This document shows, piece by piece, positions 1 to 10,738 of a stretch of DNA of 64,000 nt. A program made the translations under genes and the position numbers. How positions within the stretch are numbered: the stretch's first letter is position 1; each line of letters opens with the position of its first letter. The notes under the pieces are model-generated. The model was not told where the DNA came from, did not search any database, and saw only the letters and a program-made list of their open reading frames with translations. This DNA comes from Devosia rhodophyticola (lineage in GTDB: Bacteria; Pseudomonadota; Alphaproteobacteria; Rhizobiales; Devosiaceae). The DNA is taken from contig NZ_CP118247.1 in assembly GCF_028816475.1 (NCBI RefSeq), positions 496,001-560,000 of the forward strand, read 5' to 3'.

Positions 1-88
1 GAGGTTCGCGATCAATCTTACCGCAGGCGCAGGGCGTCGGCGCGCTTTTGCACGCCAACCTTTTGCAATATCATCACCTGATGCTCGC

Positions 89-1987
89 CTATTCGGCTGC
101 CGGCATGCCGCGCTTGACGAAACCGTCGGGATCGTTGGCGGTGCGCAATAGCCGCTCTTCGGCTTCGGTCGCTTCACGCTGACGGTTCCACATTTGTGCA
201 TAAAGCCCGTCCCGCTTCAGCAGGTCGTCGTGACGGCCCCGTTCAGCAATATGGCCTTCGCGCAGCACCAATATCTCATCGGCGTTGATCACGGTCGACA
301 GACGGTGCGCAATCACTACCGTGGTGCGATTGGCCGAGACGGCATCGAGCGCTGACTGAATGTCGCGCTCGGTCTTGGTATCGAGTGCGGACGTTGCCTC
401 ATCAAGGATCAGAATGGCCGGTCCCTTGAGGATAGTACGGGCGATGGCAACGCGCTGCTTTTCGCCGCCCGAGAGCTTGAGGCCGCGTTCGCCTACCGGG
501 GTGTCATATCCCTTGGGCAATGTCTCAATAAAGTCGCCCACCTGCGCCATTTTGGCGGCATCGTGGATTTCGCTCTGGCTGGCACCGGGACGACCATATT
601 CGACGTTATAGCCGATAGTATCGTTAAACAGCACCGTGTCCTGTGGCACCATGCCGATAGCAGCACGCAGGGAGTTCTGGCTGACGTCGCGCAGATCCTG
701 CCCGTCGATAGTGATCGAACCATCGGTTACATCATAAAAGCGATAGAGCAGCCGCGAGATCGTGGATTTGCCCGCCCCGGTCGGCCCGACAATGGCCACG
801 GTTTTGCCAGCGGGAACCTCAAAGCTTACGCCCTTGAGAATTTCACGATCCGGATCATAGTTGAATTTGACGTCGTTGAAGCGGATCACCGGACCGGTGA
901 CCTCCAGCGGCCTGGCACCGGGCTTGTCCTCGATTTCGGGGCTCTGATCGAGCAGCTTGAACATTTCCTCGATGTCGGTCAGCCCCTGCCGCAGTTCGCG
1001 ATAGACAAAGCCGATGAAGTTCAGTGGCCGGTAGATCTGCATCAGGAAGGTATTGAGCAACACGAAGTCGCCCAGCGTCAGGGTTTTGTTCATGACGCCA
1101 ACAACCGCCATGATCCCGATGACGACAAAGCCACTGTAAAAAATCACCGCCTGACCGAAGTTCAGAAAGCCCAGCGAGGTCCAGATGCGGATGGCGGAAC
1201 GCTCATAGCCGGACATGGCATGGTCGAACCGGTCGGCCTCCATTTTCTCATTGGCAAAATATTTGACCGTCTCGAAGTTCAACAGGCTGTCGATGGCCTT
1301 GGAATTGGCATCGGTATCGCTGTTGTTCATGTCGCGGCGGATGCCGATACGCCAGTTGGAAGCCTTGATGGTGAAAAACAGATAGCCCCAGATCATCAGA
1401 ATCAGCACGCCGAGATAGCTGATGCCGAACATGGTGACAAAGATCACTGCCGTTATGCAGAACTCGACAATGGTGGGGGCAATATTGAGCATGGTGAAAC
1501 GCACGATGGTTTCAATGCCCTTGGTGCCACGTTCGATAACGCGGCTCAGTCCGCCGGTGCGCCGTGCCAGATGGAAGCGCAGCGACAGCCGGTGCATGTG
1601 ATTGAACGTGCGGAAGGCCAGTTTGCGAACGGCGTTCTGCCCGACGCTGGCGAACAAGACGTCGCGGAGCTGCTGAAAGCCCGCATCGACAATGTTACCC
1701 ACGCCATAGGCGAGCACCAGTACAATAGGTACAGCAAGGCCGAGTACCAGCGCGCTATCGGGCGCTGCAACATCAAGGCTGTCGATAATGCCTTTGTACG
1801 CGAAGGGGATGAGTGTGGTGGCAACTTTTGAAACCAGCAGAGCGCCAATGGCCAGAACGACACGCAATCGCAGGTCAGGACGGCCCACCGGCCACATGTA
1901 GCCCCAAAGGTTTTTGACAGTTGAAAGCAAAGAGCCTTCGTCCGCGCTCACCGTCGGTTTTTTAGTCCCATCGCTTTGTGACGTCAT
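89..1987 (-). CDS. Atm1/HMT1-type ABC exporter (permease-ATPase)
   Basis: Half-size ABC exporter of the Atm1 (ABCB7/HMT1) class, a family that moves glutathione-linked sulfur or heavy-metal compounds out across the inner membrane. The 632 residues run in the usual order: membrane domain about 40-330 with the Atm1-like stretch NFETVKYFANE (237-247), then a nucleotide-binding domain with Walker A GPTGAGKST (401-409), signature LSGGE (505-509), Walker B ILILDEATSALD (525-536) and the H-loop histidine (561). Its ATG shares one base with the stop of the ArsR-type gene upstream (TGATG), so the two are probably translated together and controlled by that repressor. The substrate cannot be read from the sequence; the Atm1 subfamily call is a little less certain than the ABC exporter call. 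Confidence 0.9.
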   Translation of the reverse strand: MTSQSDGTKKPTVSADEGSLLSTVKNLWGYMWPVGRPDLRLRVVLAIGALLVSKVATTLIPFAYKGIIDSLDVAAPDSALVLGLAVPIVLVLAYGVGNIVDAGFQQLRDVLFASVGQNAVRKLAFRTFNHMHRLSLRFHLARRTGGLSRVIERGTKGIETIVRFTMLNIAPTIVEFCITAVIFVTMFGISYLGVLILMIWGYLFFTIKASNWRIGIRRDMNNSDTDANSKAIDSLLNFETVKYFANEKMEADRFDHAMSGYERSAIRIWTSLGFLNFGQAVIFYSGFVVIGIMAVVGVMNKTLTLGDFVLLNTFLMQIYRPLNFIGFVYRELRQGLTDIEEMFKLLDQSPEIEDKPGARPLEVTGPVIRFNDVKFNYDPDREILKGVSFEVPAGKTVAIVGPTGAGKSTISRLLYRFYDVTDGSITIDGQDLRDVSQNSLRAAIGMVPQDTVLFNDTIGYNVEYGRPGASQSEIHDAAKMAQVGDFIETLPKGYDTPVGERGLKLSGGEKQRVAIARTILKGPAILILDEATSALDTKTERDIQSALDAVSANRTTVVIAHRLSTVINADEILVLREGHIAERGRHDDLLKRDGLYAQMWNRQREATEAEERLLRTANDPDGFVKRGMPAAE

Positions 1988-2310
1988 CAGACTGGGTCCA
2001 TTTCCAGTTCTTTTACCGGACCACCGGTCAAACCGGCGAGCAGGCCCGTATAGGCGGCACCAAGCTCAGCGAGCCGATCGTGCCGGATGGTATAGCAATT
2101 GCGCGTGCCGCGAGACTTGCGTTCAATCAGGCCCGCGTCGAGCAGCACCTTGATGTGCTGGGATACCGTGGACTGCGCCAAAGGCAGCGACACGGTAACA
2201 TCTGAACAACAACACGGAGACTGCTGCTGAGTTGCAAGAATGCGCAAGATATTGAGGCGCACAGGGTGCCCCAGGGCTCGCATAGCGGTGGCAATATCGT
2301 CGTCGCGCAT
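1987..2310 (-). CDS. ArsR/SmtB-family metal-type repressor
   Basis: Small winged-helix repressor of the ArsR/SmtB family, 107 residues, a normal length. The recognition helix region is [18 protein letters not shown] (about 45-62). A CCC run at residues 33-35, just before the helix-turn-helix, sits where classical ArsR proteins carry their metalloid-binding CVC motif, so a thiophilic metal or metalloid, or a reactive sulfur species, is the likely signal (inference). It is the first gene of a two-gene unit with the Atm1-type exporter; stop and start overlap by one base. A long inverted repeat lies directly upstream of its start and is a plausible self-regulatory operator. The family is certain, the inducer is not. 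Confidence 0.9.
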   Translation of the reverse strand: MRDDDIATAMRALGHPVRLNILRILATQQQSPCCCSDVTVSLPLAQSTVSQHIKVLLDAGLIERKSRGTRNCYTIRHDRLAELGAAYTGLLAGLTGGPVKELEMDPV

Positions 2311-2317
2311 TGGTTTT

Positions 2318-2349
2318 CTTCTTTAATCGGTACATTACGATAAAAGAAG
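2318..2349 (-). promoter_or_regulatory. Probable ArsR operator: 12-bp inverted repeat
   Basis: Two 12-base arms, CTTCTTTAATCG (2318-2329) and CGATAAAAGAAG (2338-2349), are inverted copies with one mismatch around an 8-base spacer. The element begins 8 bases upstream of the ArsR-type start codon, where an autoregulatory operator would sit. Dyad symmetry is seen directly; binding by the neighbouring repressor is inferred. Confidence 0.6.
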
Positions 2350-2370
2350 GCAAGCCAACCTGCAAGCCCT

Positions 2371-2399
2371 ATCGCCCCCGCCCGGTGGACAGGGACGAT
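2371..2399 (-). terminator. Hairpin after the LysM gene, weak terminator
   Basis: Arms at 2371-2380 and 2390-2399 pair over 10 bases with two G-U wobbles and a 9-base loop. It begins 6 bases past the LysM stop codon in the direction of transcription. There is no run of T after it, so it may act as an mRNA 3' end stabiliser or a weak terminator before the ArsR unit. Confidence 0.4.
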
Positions 2400-2405
2400 A
2401 TTTTG

Positions 2406-4494
2406 TTATTGCGCTTCGCCCTCGGGCAAGGCGAACACCTGTCCGGGATAGATACGGTCGGGATCGCGGATCTGATCGGTGTTGGCATCATAGATGGTGG
2501 TGTACTTTATCCCCGCGCCATAGACCCGGCGGGCGATGGTCCAGAGATTGTCGCCGCGCCGGATAATTACCTTGCCGGACGCGAACCGCTGATTTTCAGG
2601 GCCACCAACTGCGGTACCAACCAGAGTGGGCACTTCGGGCTCGGTCGAGGCCGGTTCCGCTGTTGCTTGCTCAACCGATGGCGACGCCTGCTCGGTCGGT
2701 GCGACGGCAACATTGGCGGGTGTTGACTGGTCGGTCGCCGTCGTTTCCGGGACGGCCGCCGCAGGCTCTGCCGTCGCAACGGGTGCGGTTGAAGCGTCCG
2801 TTTCGGTCGCAACCGCCGAGGACGGCGCTTCGGTGCCCGCCTGCTCTGGTTGGGCAGGTTCGGGCGTTGGCACGGACGCTGTGTCCGCGTTAGCCGTTGC
2901 CACCGGAGGCGTTGGCGCTTCGACCAGCGGTGTTGGTGTGGCGACCGGTTGATCGTTGGTCGCGACGGCGACTGGTGCATCAGCGGCATCAGGCAGGTCG
3001 ACCTTGAAATCCACTTCGGCGCGCGCCGTTACGGCGGCGGACCCGGATTTGAGAATATCCACCCGAATACGTTGGCTGGGCTTGGTCAGCACCTTGCCTG
3101 CTTCAACCAGCCAGCGGCCATCCTCCACCGTAGTGTCGGCCACGAACTGGTCATCAACATACAGCCGGACGGTTGCGCCATCAGGCCCGCCGCCCGCAAT
3201 AAAGGTCCGATCGCCATCGATCTCAATGGCGTCAATTGTCGGCTGAACCTCGGCGATGGCTGTCGTTGCGGGCACAACTGGCTCGGCCGCTTCTGGTGCC
3301 TCAGGCGCAGTCGCTGTTGCCGTTGGCGTTGCGGTGTCGCTTACCGGTGGGACCGGCTGTGTAGCGGTTGCTGCATCGGGGGTCGCTAATTCAGCTGCGG
3401 GCTGAGACGTTGTCGCGTCAGACGTCTCCATGGTTGGTTCTGCCGTCGGCGTCGGTTCTGCCGATGCAACCGCCGATTGAGAGGCTGGACGGGGGGGCGT
3501 TTCTGGGGTTTGAACCGGCTCGGTCGTCGAGGCCACTACAGTTCCCTGATCGTCCACTGCCGTGTCAGTGGACGGCACAAGCGGAACTGAGACGGCCCCT
3601 GGTTCGGTTGATGGGGTGACAGCGGGCGTTTCGGCACCAGTCGTCGTTTCTGGAGCGGGCGCCGTGTCAGGAACAGCTGGTTCGCTGACCATGGCCATCT
3701 CAGGCGCTGTCGCGGCTTCTGGCTGCGTGTCGGACTGAGTAGTCGCTACATCGGGCGCTTTCTCGGCAGCTACAATCGAGATCGACGGCAGGCGTTTGCG
3801 GCGCGGTTGGTTCGGCAGTGGCTGTCTGGACAGGTGCCGGGCGCGACAGGCCCTGCAAAATATCGCTGGCCTGGCCGGGTTCACTGGTGACAACCAGCGG
3901 CTCGGTTTGCCTGTCGGGGTCGATGACGACGACAAAAGATTTATCGGCAACGGCTGTTTTACCGGTTTCGCCAAGAGTAATTTCTACCCCGCCCGGCGGC
4001 AGCGGCGCGTCGGGAACCAGTACCCAGTCGCCGCTCGATTCAACCGTTGTCTTGCCCAAAAGGTCGCCATTGGCGAAAACTTCGATCTCAGACGTTGGCG
4101 TCCCGGAACCGGCGATGACGACTGAACCATCGGGTTCGGCACGCAACAGGCCAAAGGTTGCGGCAACCAGATCGTCGGGTACCGTCAATCCTTCCGGCGC
4201 TGATTCAACTGGCGCATCGGTGGCGCCGTTCGGCGGCGTTACACTCACCTCGGTTTCACCTACCGCTGCCTGGGCACCGTCCGCGGCGGCCGCCTGTTCT
4301 GGCAAGGCCGCCGTTTCGGTTGTTGTTGCCGGCACGCCAGGCATGTGGCCGCGCAGACACAGGCCCATACCCTCGGGGCTATTGAAACAATTCACCACTG
4401 TTGGCCCGGTGAGAACACCAATAACAATGAGCAAAGTAACCGCAGCCGCACCTATGGTGAGCGCCAGGGGTTGTTTGGATGCGGAATCGGCCAG
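2406..4494 (-). pseudogene. LysM-domain envelope protein, frameshifted; possible CTG start
   Basis: Membrane-anchored, peptidoglycan-binding protein of a type common in Hyphomicrobiales. Read across one frame change it would be about 695 residues: an N-terminal hydrophobic anchor (AAAVTLLIVIGVL), a first Ig-like module (about 4020-4160), long Ala/Pro/Thr-rich linkers, a second Ig-like module (about 3080-3240), and a C-terminal LysM domain beginning IIRRGDNLWTIARRVYG. The frame breaks near 3770-3790: the upstream frame reads PQTPAV and then turns to nonsense, while the downstream frame resumes as ISIVAAEKAP, equivalent to one extra base. No ATG, GTG or TTG precedes the membrane segment in frame; a CTG at 4492-4494 lies 5 bases from a perfect AGGAGG (4500-4505) and is the best start. 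It follows cimA by 58 bases. Either a recent pseudogene or a sequencing error. Confidence 0.75.
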
Positions 4495-4552
4495 TGTTGC
4501 CTCCTGGGCAAGTTTGGCTGCGCGCCCACTTGGGTGCGCCGCCTGATTAAAT

Positions 4553-6163
4553 TCACATCGCTACCAAAGACTGCGCCGCTTCAGTCTTCAACAGCTTGTA
4601 TGTGATGGATTCATACAGTGCCTCAAACGAAGCATCAATGATATTGGGCGAGACGCCTATCGTATACCAGCGTTCTCCGCTGGCATCGCGACTTTCGACC
4701 AGTACACGGGTGACCGCGCCCGTGCCTCCGTTGAGGATACGCACCTTGAAGTCGACCAACTCCATATCGCCAATACGGTCCGAATACTTGCCCAAATCCT
4801 TGCGCAAGGCCAAATCCAAAGCATTGACAGGCCCATTACCCTCGGCGACCGACATCAATAGTTCATCATCGATCCGAATTTTGACCACCGCTTCGGTCAG
4901 TGCATCCAGCGTTCCGGCATCATCGACCCGCTGCTCGACACTCGCCCGAAAACTGGTGACGGTGAAAAAATGTGGCAAGATGCCCAGCACGCGTCTAGCC
5001 AGAATTGCGAATGAAGCGTCCGCGCCATCATAGGAATAGCCGCGCGATTCGCGGTCCTTGACGTTTGACAGCAACGTATTGAGGCGCGGATCGTCCTTTT
5101 CAACAGGGATGCCGTGGCGGGCCAGCGCGCTCAGCAGGTTGGATTTGCCTGCCTGCTGGCTAACCAGAATGGCGCGTTCATTGCCGACACTTTCGGGCGG
5201 CACATGCTCATAGCTGGAAAAATCCTTGGCCAGCGCCGAGGCATGAATGCCGGCCTTGGTGGTGAATGCCGACGCGCCGACATAGGGGCTCTGCCGCTCT
5301 GGAGCACGGTTCAACCGATCATCAAAAGCGCGTGAAACCTGCGTGAGATTGGCGAGTTGTTCGTCGGATATGCTGAGCGAAAATTGGTTGGCAAACACGG
5401 GCTTTAGCGCCAGGGTCGGGATCAGGGTTATCAAGTTGGCGTTGCCGCAGCGTTCGCCAATACCGTTTAGAGTGCCCTGCACCTGGCGCGCACCCGCCTC
5501 CACAGCTGCCAAAGTGTTGGCAACCGCTTGGCCGGTGTCATCGTGGGCATGGATGCCAATTTTGTCGCCGGGCACGACCGCCACGACTTTTCGGACGATC
5601 TCTGCGATCTCGGAGGGCATGGTGCCGCCGTTGGTATCGCAAAGAACAACCCAGCGAGCCCCAGCGTCTATGGCACCGAGAACGCAGGAAAGGGCGTAGT
5701 CGGGGTTGGCCTTGAAACCATCAAAGAAATGTTCGCAATCGATCATAGTCTCCTTGTTGGCGGCAACCGATGCCTGGACGGTATCAATCAGATTGGCCAG
5801 ATTTTCCTCTGGCGAGATTTCGAGAGCCACGCGCACCTGCTCATCCCATGCCTTGGCGACAAAGCAGGTGGCTTCAGCGCTGGAATTGAGTAGCCCCTGC
5901 ACGCCCGGATCATTGGCGGCGGACCGCCCCGCGCGCTTGGTCATGCCAAACGCGGTAAAGCGGGCTTGTTTGGTGCGCTTCTCGCTGAAAAACTCGGTGT
6001 CGATGGGATTGGCACCGGGATAACCACCCTCAATATAGTCGACGCCCAAGCGCTCAAGCAGCCCGACGATGGAAATCTTGTCTTCCAGTGAAAACTCGAT
6101 ACCCGCCGTCTGGGCGCCGTCTCTAAGGGTTGTGTCGAATATATAAAGGCGTTCTTTGGACAT
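4553..6163 (-). CDS. cimA: Citramalate synthase
   Basis: Condenses pyruvate with acetyl-CoA to (R)-citramalate, giving a threonine-independent route to 2-oxobutyrate and isoleucine. The 536-residue protein starts MSKERLYIFDTTLRDGAQ, the HMGL-like catalytic signature, and carries the conserved GIHAHDDTGQAVANTLAA metal-binding segment and NGIGERCGNAN. The last ~150 residues form the LeuA-type allosteric dimer domain expected for feedback control. Length and opening motif fit the CimA/NifV-like clade (TIGR00977) rather than 2-isopropylmalate synthase. An upstream in-frame Met would add 48 residues that run back through the GFA gene, so I use the later ATG. It starts 10 bases after the GFA stop, the last intact enzyme gene of the cysS-to-cimA run. 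Confidence 0.92.
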   Translation of the reverse strand: MSKERLYIFDTTLRDGAQTAGIEFSLEDKISIVGLLERLGVDYIEGGYPGANPIDTEFFSEKRTKQARFTAFGMTKRAGRSAANDPGVQGLLNSSAEATCFVAKAWDEQVRVALEISPEENLANLIDTVQASVAANKETMIDCEHFFDGFKANPDYALSCVLGAIDAGARWVVLCDTNGGTMPSEIAEIVRKVVAVVPGDKIGIHAHDDTGQAVANTLAAVEAGARQVQGTLNGIGERCGNANLITLIPTLALKPVFANQFSLSISDEQLANLTQVSRAFDDRLNRAPERQSPYVGASAFTTKAGIHASALAKDFSSYEHVPPESVGNERAILVSQQAGKSNLLSALARHGIPVEKDDPRLNTLLSNVKDRESRGYSYDGADASFAILARRVLGILPHFFTVTSFRASVEQRVDDAGTLDALTEAVVKIRIDDELLMSVAEGNGPVNALDLALRKDLGKYSDRIGDMELVDFKVRILNGGTGAVTRVLVESRDASGERWYTIGVSPNIIDASFEALYESITYKLLKTEAAQSLVAM

Positions 6164-6173
6164 GCCGAATGCT

Positions 6174-6655
6174 CTATTTCTGGTCAGGCCAATTGGCCGT
6201 ATCATGGTCAGGATGCTGGTGGTTGCTGGCGCGAATGAGCGCCGCGCCTTCGGGATCCTGCACTTCTGTTGCCGGGCGATCAGGAAGTCCACCCAGGCCA
6301 TTAGCATAACTCAGCCGACTTTCCGTTCCGTGCTGGTCGACGGGCGGAAAAACCTCCGGGTGATCAAGTGAACCGATCGACACCGCTATGTATTTACCGC
6401 CGATGGCGCCAAAGGTCAGTGGAGTGCCGCAGGCTGCGCAGAAGCCGCGCTCGACCTGATCTGACGACTTGAAGACGCTCAGCGTGCCGCGCGTAAACTC
6501 AAACGTCGTTTTGAGCCCGCCGACCAGTGGCGCATAAAAGCTGCCAAAAGCCTTTTGGCACATGCGGCAATGGCAGATATGGGCGTGACTGGGCGGCTGG
6601 GTAAAACGATAACGTATGGCGCCACATTGGCAGCCGCCGCTCACGGGCTGGTCCA

Positions 6656-6656
<1 letters not shown>
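6174..6656 (-). CDS. GFA/CENP-V family zinc protein (copy 1)
   Basis: Small zinc-binding protein of the GFA family (glutathione-dependent formaldehyde-activating enzyme/CENP-V fold). Of 160 residues, the zinc ligands are visible as GGCQCGAIRYR near the N terminus, then CHCRMCQKAFG, then CAACGTPL. Most members have no proven reaction, so I do not claim formaldehyde activation. Its ATG shares one base with the stop of the prolyl aminopeptidase gene (TAATG). A second gene of the same family, 160 residues long and with a nearly identical tail (HPDHDTANWP here, [10 protein letters not shown] there), lies on the other side of that peptidase gene, which points to a local duplication. Confidence 0.88.
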
Positions 6657-8080
<1,424 letters not shown>

Positions 8081-8094
<14 letters not shown>

Positions 8095-8464
8095 GACAGA
8101 CCGCCTCGATATTGTTGCCGTCCGCGTCGAGAACAAAGGCGCCATAATAGTGGGGATGGTATATCTCGCGCACGCCGGGGCCACCATTGTCACGACCACC
8201 AGCAGCAATGGCGGCGGCGAAAAATGCATCAACCTGTGCGCGAGTTGTGGCAGCAAATGCCATATGCAATGAGGTTTGCACCGTCTTGCCCGTGCCAATC
8301 CAGAATACCGGTCGGTCGACGCCAAAACCGGCGTGGCGATTATCGCTGTAGGTAAAATCGGTCAGAAGCGAAATGCCAAGCGGCGCGAGTGCCGTTCCAT
8401 AAAACGACTTGGCTGCGTCAAAATCTGACACCACAAAGCCAACATGATCGAAAATAGCGCTCAT
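8081..8464 (-). CDS. VOC-family (glyoxalase-fold) protein
   Basis: Single-domain vicinal-oxygen-chelate protein of 127 residues. Metal-ligand positions are apparent as [11 protein letters not shown] (His) at the start, LHMAFAA (His) in the middle and NNIEAVCH (Glu) at the end, the pattern of glyoxalase I-like and dioxygenase-like members. The specific substrate cannot be assigned. The ATG at 8464 overlaps the cysS stop as ATGA, and its own end overlaps the next GFA gene, so it is embedded in the cysS operon. Confidence 0.88.
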
Positions 8465-9924
8465 CGCTTTATCTCCCATTTTGTTCGGCGTTCGCCGGTT
8501 TCCGAGTCCTTGTAATCCATCAGGGCAATGCCCTGTTCGCTCAACTCGTTGCGGATATTATCCGCTGTGGCAAAGTCCTTGGCGTTCAAGGCGTAGAGGC
8601 GCGCTGTGACCATTTCGGTGATTGCGTGCTCGCCGGGTCCATCGCGAACCTCCTGCCGCAAAAGAACATCTGAGTTCTGTTCTTCATATAGTCCTATTAG
8701 CTCAAGTGCTGCCCTCAGCCGTCCCGCGGCCTCGACCTTTGCGGTATATGTAGCTGCGGCATTGACCGACTTTGCCAGCGCATGCAGGATCGTTATGGTG
8801 CCCGAGGTATTCAAATCCTCACAAAGTGCGGCGAGCAATTCGGCAGGAACAGGCTGTGTTGGCGCGTCATGGGCCGCCATATTCCAGTCATAGAGCAACG
8901 AGCGGCATTCAAAGAGACGATCTGCTGTCCAGTCGATGGGTTGGCGATAGTGGGTGGTCAGCATCGCCAGCCGAAGCACGCGGCCATGCCATTTCTGACC
9001 GCCGAATTTTGTGGTTTCCAGCAGATCATTGATGGTGATGAAATTGCTAAGGCTCTTGGACATTTTCTGCCCTTCGACCTGCAGGAAGCCGTTGTGCATC
9101 CAGATATTGGCCATGGCGCGCGTCCCATGAGCGCAGCGGGACTGGGCAAGTTCGTTTTCGTGGTGAGGGAAAATCAAATCCAACCCGCCACCATGGATGT
9201 CGAAAACTTCGCCCAAAAAGGCGGCGCTCATGGCGGAGCATTCGATATGCCAACCGGGGCGCCCCCTGCCCCATGGGCTGTCCCAACCCGGTTCGTCGGC
9301 TGAGGATTGCTTCCACAGAACGAAATCGGCGGGATTTTTCTTGTGTGCATCGACGGCAATGCGGGCACCCGCAAGGTTGTCGGCAAGATTGCGGCCGGAC
9401 AACTTTCCATAGTCGGGCATCGAAGTTACCTCGAACAACACCTCACCATTTGCTTCGTAGGCATTGCCTTTTCCAATCAGTGTGGCGATCAGACTGATCA
9501 TGTCGGGCTTGCCATCGGTCCGGGGGGCAACAAAATCGGTGGCCCGAGGCTGATGATTGGGTCGCAGGCAGCCGAGCGCTTCTGAGTCGGCAATAAACTG
9601 CGCTGCAGTCTTCTCGGTCACCCGGCGAATGGCCTCATTGAGCGGTAAATCGGGGAAATCGCGAACTGCGCGGGCGTTTATCTTGTCATCAACATCGGTG
9701 ATATTGCGCACATAGGTAACCTGATCGGCGCCATAAAGGTGGCGCAGGAGCCGAAACAGGACATCGAAAACAATCACCGGCCGCGCATTGCCGATATGGG
9801 CGAAGTCGTAGACCGTCGGACCACACACATACATGCGCACATTATTGTCGTCCAACGGGCACAACGGCTCCTTGGTGCGCGTCAGTGTGTTGTAGAGATT
9901 GATGGTCGTTTTGGCCGAAGTCAT
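8461..9924 (-). CDS. cysS: Cysteine--tRNA ligase
   Basis: Class I cysteinyl-tRNA synthetase charging tRNA-Cys in the cytoplasm. The 487 residues begin [16 protein letters not shown] and include [16 protein letters not shown], which holds the zinc-binding cysteine and the HIGH-type motif (HIGN), the [10 protein letters not shown] zinc site, the HHENELAQS motif and KMSKSLSN for ATP. Length is typical of bacteria. The chosen ATG has AGGA 8 bases upstream; an in-frame upstream Met lacks sense. It is the first gene of the run continuing through the VOC, GFA and pip genes towards cimA. Confidence 0.96.
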   Translation of the reverse strand: MTSAKTTINLYNTLTRTKEPLCPLDDNNVRMYVCGPTVYDFAHIGNARPVIVFDVLFRLLRHLYGADQVTYVRNITDVDDKINARAVRDFPDLPLNEAIRRVTEKTAAQFIADSEALGCLRPNHQPRATDFVAPRTDGKPDMISLIATLIGKGNAYEANGEVLFEVTSMPDYGKLSGRNLADNLAGARIAVDAHKKNPADFVLWKQSSADEPGWDSPWGRGRPGWHIECSAMSAAFLGEVFDIHGGGLDLIFPHHENELAQSRCAHGTRAMANIWMHNGFLQVEGQKMSKSLSNFITINDLLETTKFGGQKWHGRVLRLAMLTTHYRQPIDWTADRLFECRSLLYDWNMAAHDAPTQPVPAELLAALCEDLNTSGTITILHALAKSVNAAATYTAKVEAAGRLRAALELIGLYEEQNSDVLLRQEVRDGPGEHAITEMVTARLYALNAKDFATADNIRNELSEQGIALMDYKDSETGERRTKWEIKR

Positions 9925-10131
9925 TGATTGCGTCCTGAGCATAAAGATGCACTGGCGGCGGAGTCTTCGGGTCATGTAATTTGGGATGAAGAGAACCGCG
10001 CCGCCAACAAGTGGTTAGCAGCTAATAATGCAGCCAATAATGCAGATTGCGTTTACGGTTTTCATTTGTGGCGAGATTGACCGCAGACGCGGTGGAAATC
10101 AAGCTTTTTTGCGTTGAGCAATCGGGCAAAG

Positions 10132-10156
10132 AAAAGGGGCGGCGCAAGCACCGCCC
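10132..10156 (-). terminator. Intrinsic terminator after the c-type cytochrome gene
   Basis: An 8-base GC-rich stem (10137-10144 with 10149-10156, one wobble pair) with a 4-base loop is followed, reading the minus strand, by TTTT. It lies 24 bases beyond the cytochrome stop codon. Confidence 0.7.
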
Positions 10157-10180
10157 TAGATCGCTTTGGAGGCGATATAT

Positions 10181-10636
10181 TTATTGGGGTTGGCGAAACT
10201 GCTGATGGCAAGCGCCACACGAGCCGCCGAGAGCCTTGAGCGCTGCGCCATATGCGGTGCCGTCGCCCGCTTCAGCCGCAGCCATGGCCGTTTTGGCAGC
10301 TTCGGTTCCGGTGTCAACAATGGCTGTGAAAGCATCAAAATCTTCCCAGATGACGGGCAAGGCTCCAGAGTCGCCAACAATGGAGCCTTCGGGGAACAAA
10401 GCTGGAATATGGGAATAGTTGGTGATGACTGTTTGCATGGCAGCGACCGCTTCTGCGCCCGAAAGCTCCCCAGCCTGGCGGAGAATACCGCCATCCTCCT
10501 TCATCAGCGCCTGACGGACGGCCACGATATCCTCGGGAGAGTCAGGGACAACAAATTCATCCTGCGCGAAGCCTAGGGAAGTGCCCACGAGAACGAGGGC
10601 GGCGCTGGCTAGAATTGAGAATGATTTGAGGCGCAT
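10181..10636 (-). CDS. Cytochrome c' / c-556 type periplasmic cytochrome
   Basis: Exported four-helix-bundle cytochrome. The 151 residues start with a clear signal peptide (MRLKSFSILASAALVLVG, ending near SLGFAQ) and end with the single heme-binding motif CGACH (Cys140, Cys143, His144), the C-terminal placement that defines cytochrome c'/c-556. Heme attachment would depend on the Ccm system encoded at 56-60 kb of this window. Physiological role is open: members bind NO or CO or transfer electrons. ATG at 10636 has AAAGGA just upstream. It follows the fumarylacetoacetase-family gene by about 100 bases and ends at a terminator hairpin. Confidence 0.9.
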   Translation of the reverse strand: MRLKSFSILASAALVLVGTSLGFAQDEFVVPDSPEDIVAVRQALMKEDGGILRQAGELSGAEAVAAMQTVITNYSHIPALFPEGSIVGDSGALPVIWEDFDAFTAIVDTGTEAAKTAMAAAEAGDGTAYGAALKALGGSCGACHQQFRQPQ

Positions 10637-10738
10637 GACAATTCCTTTTGGCCGACCCGCCACCGCAGCGGTCTGATTTGATTGCGACAGTTTGGCACGG
10701 GTATGTGACAGTTCGGAACCGCCACACATAATTGTTAT

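Noticed and set aside
563..1831. A 422-residue plus-strand open frame inside the Atm1-type exporter gene
   Set aside because: It is antisense to a gene with every ABC motif, and its translation (rich in Asp, His, Gln) looks like a mirror of membrane codons with no domain.
2626..2952. Plus-strand alanine/valine-rich frame within the LysM gene
   Set aside because: Low-complexity antisense of the Ala/Pro/Thr linker, with no start signal or domain.
10024..10045. AATAATGCAG direct repeat (10024-10033 and 10036-10045) between cysS and the cytochrome gene
   Set aside because: Only two short copies, no gene or element boundary attached; likely chance.
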